Source: Pseudovibrio ascidiaceicola (GTDB taxonomy: Bacteria > Pseudomonadota > Alphaproteobacteria > Rhizobiales > Stappiaceae). Taken from it: 64,000 nucleotides of DNA. Of this stretch, positions 19,831 through 26,730 are shown piece by piece. The position numbers and the translations under genes were made by a program. Below the pieces are notes generated by a model that was not told where the DNA came from, ran no database searches, and worked only from the letters and a program-made list of their open reading frames with translations. The stretch covers positions 372,001 through 436,000 of the forward strand of contig NZ_FOSK01000001.1 of NCBI RefSeq assembly GCF_900114245.1, written 5' to 3'. The stretch's first letter is position 1; each line of letters starts with the position of its first letter.

Positions 19831-20532
19831 ATGTCGCAAGATAAGATGATCGCTATGATCCCTGCCCGACTCGGGTCGCAAAGATTAAAGAGGAAAAACC
19901 TTGCCCTTCTGAATGGTCGACCTCTTATTGCGCATGCGATCCGTAAGTGCTTCGCTGCACAGTGTTTTGATGAAGTCTGGGTGAACTCTGAAAGTGATGA
20001 AATTGCAGAAGTTGCCATTAAGGAAGGCGCCAAATTTCACAGGCGGCCAGCGACTTTAGCAGATAACGTTGCCACTTCGGAAGATTTCGTTGAGGAGTTC
20101 CTCCTTAAACATCCATGTGAGGCGTTGTTTCAGGTGCACTCTATCGCTCCGTTGCTCACTTTTGAAGAGTTAAGGGGCTTTACTCAGGAATACAAAATTA
20201 AAAAATACGATGTCTTACTCTCCTGCATAAGAGATCAGATCGAAATTGCATTTCAAGATCAACCTGTGAATTTTACGTTTGCAGAAAAATCAAATAGTCA
20301 AGATCTAATAGCCGTGCAGAGAATTACTTGGTCAGTATCTGCTTGGCGACGCAAAACGTTTTTAGATGCACGCAAGGAAGGTAGAACTGCTACATATTTT
20401 GGCCGTGTTGGTTTCTTTGATGTTGGTCAAACATCCGGCCATGTTATAAAGACACAGCAAGACCTTGAAATTGCAGAAGCGCTACTCGCAATTCAAAATA
20501 AGAAAACTCATTGCGTGGAAACGGTGTTATAA
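19831..20532 (+). CDS. Acylneuraminate/Kdo-type cytidylyltransferase
   Basis: 233 residues with GGAG eight bases upstream. It begins with the nucleotide-binding PARLGSQRLKRKNL (11-24) and continues EVWVNSESDEIAEVA and ADNVATSEDFVEEF, as in NeuA-type CMP-sugar synthetases that transfer CMP from CTP to a 2-keto sugar acid. Residue TGH-like DVGQTSGHVI near the end matches the family. Last gene of the rightward operon, overlapping the convergent gene at its 3' end by six bases. The sugar it activates is not identifiable. Confidence 0.82.
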   Translation: MSQDKMIAMIPARLGSQRLKRKNLALLNGRPLIAHAIRKCFAAQCFDEVWVNSESDEIAEVAIKEGAKFHRRPATLADNVATSEDFVEEFLLKHPCEALFQVHSIAPLLTFEELRGFTQEYKIKKYDVLLSCIRDQIEIAFQDQPVNFTFAEKSNSQDLIAVQRITWSVSAWRRKTFLDARKEGRTATYFGRVGFFDVGQTSGHVIKTQQDLEIAEALLAIQNKKTHCVETVL

Positions 20533-21735
20533 TTTATCAAATATAAATTTTCGACAGTTTGTTTTTAGCCTGAGATACTGGCCTTTTGGTAAAAAGGGCT
20601 TTGCAATTGGTACACATACTGACCCAAATGCTCGCCAAGGATCCCAAAGGTTAATATCATCAGCGCGTAGTTGACCTTCAGCCCACAAAGAAAATGAATC
20701 AAATCGTTTGCTTTGTGGGCTAACAATGTAAAGCTGCTCAGTTGTCTTGAAGCTATCACAGAATTCGAGACCTTCGAAAAGTTGTGCTTGGGTTTTAGTT
20801 GGCGATGATAGTAAGCACTTAACTTTGCATTTGCTGTTTTCGATTTGCTCGATTTTTCTCTTTGAGCAAGTTGCATCGTTTGCAAAGTCGAGAATTCCGC
20901 TATGAATATTTGAAATTATCTGTCTGGTAATTTGGCTCCTAACGTCTCTTTCAAATAAAGGTTGCCCTAGCTGGTCAAAAGCGACAAAAGCTCCTGATGG
21001 TGCTGTTAAAATTGCTTCAAAAACAAACCGGTAATTGTTAACTACACTCTTTTGGTCCTTCGCACTTACAAATAAACCATCGTACGAACGGATCAGTCCA
21101 GAATCTTTGCAGACGCGCATCGCTTCTTTATGCGTAACCATGTACAATCCAGAAACATCATGCTCGAGTAAATCGCTCAAAAAAGCTTGTGTACTTGCCT
21201 TGTATCCAATGTCTACGATAATCGGGTGCTTGCTACCGATGATCCTCTGGGTATATTCTAAATATTTTTTGCGATGAATAAGTGCTTTTTCAAAAATTAA
21301 ATCGGAATGTTGTATTGCAAAATCATAAAAGCTCAAATGGTGTCTTGCATGCCCTTCTTTTTCTTTTGGATGCTGTAAATTGAAGAATAATGGCAGTTTT
21401 AAGTCGTACCAAATCTTTAATGCATTACGATAAGAATAATCAGAAGCACTGCTGCGTAATTCCGCAGCAACTTTCTCTATTGAAGTCAATTCAGAGAAAT
21501 GCCGAGATATCCGAGATGCAAGAAAGTATTCACAACTCTCCTCCGGATACAGAGTGTTGTAGATTCTCTTTAGTAGATGTCCGTCGCGTGCAACAAATAA
21601 TAAAATGTTGTTATATTCTATTATTTTTCGCTCGGAATGTAACCATCGACAAAAGTCTACCAATATTGGTCCAAAATAGTTGTATCCAATATTTCTTAAC
21701 TGTTTGGCTTTTTCTCTATCTTTCAATAACTTCAA
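20527..21735 (-). CDS. Stand-alone COG5610-like C-terminal domain protein
   Basis: 402 residues reading from a TTG at 21735. No in-frame ATG is near and no clear RBS is seen, so a longer or truncated 5' end is possible. It contains IGYNYFGPILVDFCRWL, LLFVARDGHLLKRIY, ASRISRHF and PIIVDIGYKASTQAFL, in the same order and spacing as the second half of the 727-residue protein at 12498-14681. The HAD domain is absent. Function unknown. Shared motifs and location suggest a partner role in building the same glycan. Confidence 0.6.
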   Translation of the reverse strand: MKLLKDREKAKQLRNIGYNYFGPILVDFCRWLHSERKIIEYNNILLFVARDGHLLKRIYNTLYPEESCEYFLASRISRHFSELTSIEKVAAELRSSASDYSYRNALKIWYDLKLPLFFNLQHPKEKEGHARHHLSFYDFAIQHSDLIFEKALIHRKKYLEYTQRIIGSKHPIIVDIGYKASTQAFLSDLLEHDVSGLYMVTHKEAMRVCKDSGLIRSYDGLFVSAKDQKSVVNNYRFVFEAILTAPSGAFVAFDQLGQPLFERDVRSQITRQIISNIHSGILDFANDATCSKRKIEQIENSKCKVKCLLSSPTKTQAQLFEGLEFCDSFKTTEQLYIVSPQSKRFDSFSLWAEGQLRADDINLWDPWRAFGSVCVPIAKPFLPKGQYLRLKTNCRKFIFDKL

Positions 21736-22903
21736 ACTCGGCTTAAAGACGCACTGATAACAACGTTAACACAAAAAATAATTAAAATGCTTGGTTAACT
21801 GAAGCGCCTAATTACTATATTTTCTAGCGACTTGCTATACTGTTTTTCTAATTCAAGCTAATTAAGAAAATTGCTAAATATGTCTTAGTAAGATTTGTGG
21901 TTTGGCTTCACCTATCCTGCTGGGCTTTCGCCTTTTAAGGAACGAAAAAATGGCCCACAATTGCGCCGTACAGGTGCTTGACCTTGAAGCATGTTGGCTA
22001 TTTGATCTTTCTTGTTTCTGCGAAACTAGGCTTTAGGCGCAAGGCTATGCGGTTCTTCTCATGGCGTGCATTGACGGGTTTGAGGGTCCGCGGGAACGAT
22101 ACAATAATGCAGTTCCTGCTTGATGACTTTACTCTGCTCTGAATGGTCACGCAAAATGAAGCAGTTTAGCACGAATTATAAACTCTAATCTGGTTAAGTT
22201 CTTAATCGGTTTCGGACGGGGTGTAGTTAGGGCAGCACCAGTACGACGGCCTTCGTTTATTGAGTTTTCTGCAGTCGGGAAGTTATCTGAGGCTATCGGC
22301 ATTTTGAAGTTCAATATGCTCCAATTGGCTCAGACTACGCACTCTTAAGTTGCTGGTTTACTTTTTCATCAGGCTTCCTGTAAGACTTGGCTTACATTAT
22401 AGGATTGGACTGGTTGTTAACACCCAATGCTGACTGGGCGACAGTAAGTTGAATGTAATCATGCAATTAAGCAACCTCTCGGGTGTTGCTCTGTCGAAAG
22501 TTGCAAAGGTAGAAGTATGGCAACATAATACTATTCTTAGCTTTAATTGGAGTAAAGGTATTTTATGAAATTGAGATTTATTGAGAATAAAAGAAAATAA
22601 AAAACCACATCATGCTTATCTGGCAGTAAAATTTACCTGAACTTCATCAAAGTTTACTTGGCTTACTAGCGCCGCGCTGTGTCAAAACATCGTTCAACGT
22701 TTGAGCAAGAACTGTTTTATGCTCTAAAAAATAAGCTTTTACAATGGGTTAGCTTCTTCCGTAGACCCGATGCCTTCAACTCACAATTTGAGTGTTGGTA
22801 GGTAGGTAGGCCTGTGAACTGTCCAAGCAGATGAGTAAATAGTCTTTGCTCTCTGCCAACCTTGAGGCTTGATAGCAGCGCAATAAGGCCTCAAGGTCAG
22901 TTG
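21736..22903. other. Long AT-rich region without recognisable genes
   Basis: 1.17 kb at the right end of the island. One stretch (about 21990-22142, plus strand) reads open for roughly 50 codons but matches no family I know. A short GTAG tandem repeat lies near 22797-22810. No tRNA, transposase or integrase was found. Decayed DNA is the simplest explanation. Confidence 0.45.
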
Positions 22904-23431
22904 TCAGTATGTGAGGTTTAAAGCACCTCTTCGTGGAATGCGTAGGTTTCTCTGGTTCGGGTCAGTCAGATCGTGCAGTCTGTTCGCTGCAGCCTGCGCA
23001 AATCGCAAAATTACCGCTTTACGGGTGGCAGCAGAGAGCTTGTGTTCCGGTGCTTCGCGAATGATTTCTGCCATGTAGTCATCAGCCAGAATAAAGCCGG
23101 TTTCTTCCGGAAAGATCTCTTGCGGAACATCCGGGCTGGTGGCGAAAAACAGTCGGTCGCAATAATCGCGATATTCATGCCATTTGTTGTCTGCTTTGAA
23201 GTCCTCAATGGATGACTTGATCTCGATAATCCAAATCTCGGACTTCTTGCCAAGAACCACCAGATCCGCTCTTCGGCCCGAGGCCAATGTGATCTCTGGC
23301 AAGCTCGTGTAACCCAACACTCGCAAATAGCGCTGTACCCCACGCTGGATTTTCAAAGCACGCTCGGACTGACGACCATCGACCAGTGGATCATCCAGTT
23401 GAACGCGATTTGAGCCTTTCACAAATTCCAT
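22904..23431 (-). CDS. mmcB: MmcB family DNA repair protein (putative endonuclease fold)
   Basis: 175 residues. The middle part shows the PD-(D/E)xK-like pattern: LPEITLASGRRADLVVLGKK then IWIIEIKSSIEDFKAD. MmcB of Caulobacter is a damage-induced repair protein of this family. The last 17 or so codons (after NQRNL) differ from the duplicate at 8954, so the C-terminus was probably altered at the island junction. It is followed in the upstream direction by the alpha/beta hydrolase gene. RBS weak. Family assignment is firm; the biochemical activity is inferred. Confidence 0.85.
   Translation of the reverse strand: MEFVKGSNRVQLDDPLVDGRQSERALKIQRGVQRYLRVLGYTSLPEITLASGRRADLVVLGKKSEIWIIEIKSSIEDFKADNKWHEYRDYCDRLFFATSPDVPQEIFPEETGFILADDYMAEIIREAPEHKLSAATRKAVILRFAQAAANRLHDLTDPNQRNLRIPRRGALNLTY
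22940..23185 (+). repeat. Right copy of 246-bp direct repeat flanking the glycan island
   Basis: Lies inside intact mmcB. Pairs with 8963-9208, ten substitutions, no gaps. Confidence 0.9.
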
Positions 23432-23506
23432 GAAGTCGTTCCCACTTTGTTCTTAGTGATCTTATCAAGTTGCCAAACAATTTCAATCCAAGATTAGATC
23501 AGGGCC

Positions 23507-24580
23507 TCATTGGGTTTCAGGTAATACGAATTCCAACTCGGCCGCCAACTGCAGCATCCGCTCATCAATCGGAAACTGTGCTACGCAGTCAGTAAGCGCT
23601 TCCTGAGCTTTCGCTCGCTCAGCGCAGCTCAAATACAACTCTGCTGCACGGATCAAGAAGCTCTTGCGCCAACGCTTTGGTGTCGTCTTCAGTACGGCAT
23701 CATCTTTCAAGGCAATATCCCATTCCTGAAGCAGTTCAGCACCCCTTTGGGGCTTTCCTTGCAACGCAAAATGTTCCGCCCTTAGCAGCCCGTAGCCCGG
23801 ATTATCAGAGAGCGATCTCGATACATCTGGCAGATACATCGGAGCGTTCTCTGCAAGCGCCTGCCCCAAACCAACAAACTTTGTGCAGTCAGCAAGGCTT
23901 GGCGTAATAAGGAGCCCTCGTGCAGATAGCAGCTCAGAAATATCGCGCTGAAACGTCTTGATCAGCTGGCGCACGATGTTGAGAGAGTAGAGCTGGTCAT
24001 GCAAAGCATGCGGCCCTGCAACCCCATAACAGAAACGCTTCTCACAATGCGGCAATCGCTGCATGGCAAGGTATCCGGTCATGTCAATCCAATCGAACAG
24101 CCCGAAGAGGATGTGAACCGGATACTTCATACTCCCTGATAGAAGCGCCAGCAAATCCGCCTTTTCAGGAGCAGGACACTCCAGGTATGCAGCACTCTGC
24201 GAACCTGCCATGCCCAAGCTCAACTCTGGCGAAAATGCAAAAATCTCACCGTCCTGGCGCCGCAGGCCAGTCATCAGCGCGCCATAAGCCCCCATGGATG
24301 CGCCGTAATAAACAACGCGCTCTGGGTTCTCCTGCGCAATCGCGTCGTCAATTGCACGGTCAATGTCCTGCTCTGCTCTCAGATACCATTGTGATTGGAT
24401 ATCATTCAGAAAGACGCAGGAATGCTGTGTCTTGGCAAACAAACGCTCCAGTCCGAATTTACCAGAGGGTATCCGGACCTGAGAGAAAACAATCATTAAC
24501 ACACCGCTGCGACCACCGGATTGGAGTTTCACTTCCAATCCGTGAGAGGCCACACTCGGCGCTGTCTTAAGACTTGGCAT
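23507..24580 (-). CDS. Alpha/beta-hydrolase-fold protein with TPR-like C-terminal half
   Basis: 357 residues. The N-terminal half holds a nucleophile elbow GASMGAYGA with Ser95, preceded by a strand VVYY and followed by FAFSPELSLG. A plausible catalytic His sits in VAGPHALHDQ near 193. The C-terminal half (about 205-357) is helical with TPR-like repeats (LRAEHFALQGKPQRGAELLQ and AAELYLSCAERAKAQEAL). It has no signal peptide. The start lies 11 bp beyond the helicase gene's stop, so the two may be cotranscribed. Substrate unknown; similar proteins occur near polysaccharide genes. Confidence 0.6.
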   Translation of the reverse strand: MPSLKTAPSVASHGLEVKLQSGGRSGVLMIVFSQVRIPSGKFGLERLFAKTQHSCVFLNDIQSQWYLRAEQDIDRAIDDAIAQENPERVVYYGASMGAYGALMTGLRRQDGEIFAFSPELSLGMAGSQSAAYLECPAPEKADLLALLSGSMKYPVHILFGLFDWIDMTGYLAMQRLPHCEKRFCYGVAGPHALHDQLYSLNIVRQLIKTFQRDISELLSARGLLITPSLADCTKFVGLGQALAENAPMYLPDVSRSLSDNPGYGLLRAEHFALQGKPQRGAELLQEWDIALKDDAVLKTTPKRWRKSFLIRAAELYLSCAERAKAQEALTDCVAQFPIDERMLQLAAELEFVLPETQ

Positions 24581-24591
24581 TAAGCGAAGAC

Positions 24592-25962
24592 TTAAGGCTT
24601 CTTACGCTTGAGATAAACGCCACCACCGGAAGCTGGTGCTAAGGACGCGTCAGATGACTTGCTCGGCGAACGACGTGGTGGTGCCTTTTTACCCGGCTTG
24701 GCAGAAGATTTGCTCTTTGGCTTTTGAGCGAACTTACCGCCGCCCGGGCCTTTGCGCTGCCCACCCAGCTTCTGTTTCTTTCCAGCCAATTGTGCATTGC
24801 TGCGCGCGCTTTTCGGCTCACGGTCTGATGGAAAGAAGGTATATCCATCCATTTCGGGGATCTTCTTGCCGATCAGTTTTTGAACTGCACGTAGCATTCC
24901 TCGATCTTCAGGCAGACAGAACGTAATTGCGTTTCCGCTCTTACCCGCACGCGCTGTACGGCCAATGCGGTGCACGTAGTTCTCAGTCGCATTCGGCATG
25001 TCAAAGTTGATCACATGCGAAATGTCTGAAACATCGATCCCGCGAGCTGCAACATCAGTCGCAACAAGGGTTTTCAGTTTGCCGCCCTTGAACTTGTCCA
25101 GCGTCTTCTGGCGTTCCGCCTGAGACATGTCACCATGAATAGCTTCCGCTGGCACACCGTCAGAATTTAGCCGTGCAGCAAGCCGCGCGCTGCCCTTTTT
25201 GGTGAGTGTGAACACAAGCGCGCGTTCGCACTCTTCAGTTTCCAGCAGTGTTTTCAGCAGCGGATACTTGGCGTTATCTTCCAGATGCGCGATCTTCTGA
25301 ATAACGGCCTCAACCGTTGTTGCTGGCGGCGCAGTGCTCACCTCAACAGGATCACTCAAAAAGCGGCCAGCAAACTCACGAATTTCAGCAGGCATAGTTG
25401 CTGAGAACAGCAGTGTCTGCCGTTTTTTCGGCAGCAGGTAAGCAATCTCTTCCAGCTCTGCAATAAAGCCGAGATCCAGCATCTGGTCCGCTTCATCGAG
25501 AACGAAAATCTCTAGTTCATCAAAGCTGACGCCGTTCTTGCGGTGCAAGTCGAGCAGACGGCCCGGTGTCGCCACCAGCACATCCAACCCACGCTGCAAA
25601 GCACGAAACTGCGGAGGAAACGGTACACCGCCAACAACGCAGCTGGAGTACATTTTGGTGCGACCTGAATAGGCCTTGATGTTCTTTGAAATCTGATCCG
25701 CCAGCTCGCGGGTTGGCGTCAGAATAAGGCTGCGCACGCTCTTTGGCGCTGCGCGATACCGGCTCTCAAGCAAGCGCTGAAGAAGCGGCACTGCGAAAGC
25801 TGCGGTTTTACCCGTTCCGGTCTGCGCAAGACCAAGCAGGTCCTTGCCATCCAGAATGTATGGAATAGCGTTTTCCTGAATAGGTGTTGGCTCGTCATAA
25901 CCTTTAGATTTCAGGGCGATCTGAAATGGTTTTGCAACACCAAGTTTGTCGAAGTCGGTCAA
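24592..25962 (-). CDS. DEAD-box ATP-dependent RNA helicase (RhlE-like)
   Basis: 456 residues with every helicase motif: a Q motif around EPTPIQ, motif I AQTGTGKT at 46-53, Ia PTRELA, II DEAD, III SAT, and VI HRIGRTARAG. A basic, Lys/Pro/Ser/Gly-rich tail (from about 375) gives non-specific RNA binding, typical of RhlE. Likely works in ribosome assembly or RNA decay, especially in the cold. The paralogue (RhlE, DbpA, CsdA) cannot be settled without alignment. Confidence 0.93.
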   Translation of the reverse strand: MTDFDKLGVAKPFQIALKSKGYDEPTPIQENAIPYILDGKDLLGLAQTGTGKTAAFAVPLLQRLLESRYRAAPKSVRSLILTPTRELADQISKNIKAYSGRTKMYSSCVVGGVPFPPQFRALQRGLDVLVATPGRLLDLHRKNGVSFDELEIFVLDEADQMLDLGFIAELEEIAYLLPKKRQTLLFSATMPAEIREFAGRFLSDPVEVSTAPPATTVEAVIQKIAHLEDNAKYPLLKTLLETEECERALVFTLTKKGSARLAARLNSDGVPAEAIHGDMSQAERQKTLDKFKGGKLKTLVATDVAARGIDVSDISHVINFDMPNATENYVHRIGRTARAGKSGNAITFCLPEDRGMLRAVQKLIGKKIPEMDGYTFFPSDREPKSARSNAQLAGKKQKLGGQRKGPGGGKFAQKPKSKSSAKPGKKAPPRRSPSKSSDASLAPASGGGVYLKRKKP

Positions 25963-26401
25963 AAAGTGATCTTTCGAATGAGCAGAGTGTCCGAAGCCGG
26001 TTCTGCTGATTTCATCATGTGTTTTTTGCGTGTCCCAGAAAATCAGAAACCGTTTTTCGATTTAGGATACGCGCAAAACAAGCTTGAAGAAGTTTGCCTT
26101 CGAGAAATCCAGCACAAAAGCAGGCAGCTTCAATTAATTCTACTGGAATAGTCTCTGAGGCTCGGTTTGATCGGGCTATTAACATAGACCCGCCACATTA
26201 TGCTAGAATTATTGCAGGAGAGCATAATATTCTGGTTGTCCCGACAAGAAAAGGACGACAAATTTGGTTAGAGCAGTCCAGCTACTTGCATGTTTCATGT
26301 TCTTCTTTATGTATGGGGACCAAGAATAATGACGCTGCTTTTATGGCCCACATCCTATAAATGGCCTGCTGCTAATAACATTAAAGATTAGGGTTCGAGC
26401 T
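25963..26401. other. Intergenic region, no clear gene
   Basis: About 440 bp between the divergent helicase and ArsR-family regulator genes. An open frame of 88 codons at 26094-26360 has no recognisable family, a weak RBS and odd composition, so I do not call it. Confidence 0.4.
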
Positions 26402-26719
26402 TTGATTGATGCAAATTTTGAAGACTTAGAAGAAAACGCTGAGGAAGCTTCGCGGCTTCTTGCTAACATGGCGCACCCCAAGCGCTTGATGGTGTTGTGT
26501 CGACTGGTACAGAGCGAATGTACTGTAGGTGAACTTGCAGAAGCTGTTAATCTTAGTCAGTCTGCGCTGTCACAACACCTTGCCAAGATGCGTGCCAGCA
26601 ATCTGGTTTCCACCCGCCGTAGCGCCCAGACAATTTACTATTCTCTGGCAAGTGCCGAAGTGGAATCCGTGTTGCAAACTCTCTACGGCCTTTATTGCGC
26701 TCCTCAGGAAAAAGCATAG
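26402..26719 (+). CDS. ArsR-family regulator of the SqrR/BigR/YgaV type
   Basis: 105 residues, TTG start. Winged HTH: LANMAHPKRLMVLCRL, VGELAEAVNLSQSALSQHLAKMRASNLVSTRR and QTIYYSLASAEVESVLQTLYGLYC. Cysteines 33 and 99 are 66 residues apart, the same spacing as the two persulfide-sensing cysteines (41 and 107) of SqrR, so a reactive-sulfur sensor is likely. An additional Cys is at 40. BigR-type regulators repress sulfide oxidation genes, but no such target is adjacent here. The nearest gene downstream is convergent. Confidence 0.8.
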   Translation: MIDANFEDLEENAEEASRLLANMAHPKRLMVLCRLVQSECTVGELAEAVNLSQSALSQHLAKMRASNLVSTRRSAQTIYYSLASAEVESVLQTLYGLYCAPQEKA

Positions 26720-26730
26720 CAGGGCCTGCT

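Noticed and set aside
22797-22810. Short GTAG tandem repeat
   Set aside because: Only about three units; likely random in AT-rich DNA and too small for a CRISPR or microsatellite locus.
9209-22903. Search for integrase, transposase or tRNA attachment at the island
   Set aside because: None recognisable; the island border is defined only by the mmcB repeats.
26094-26360. 88-codon frame upstream of the SqrR-like gene
   Set aside because: No RBS, no family features; could be chance in a promoter region.
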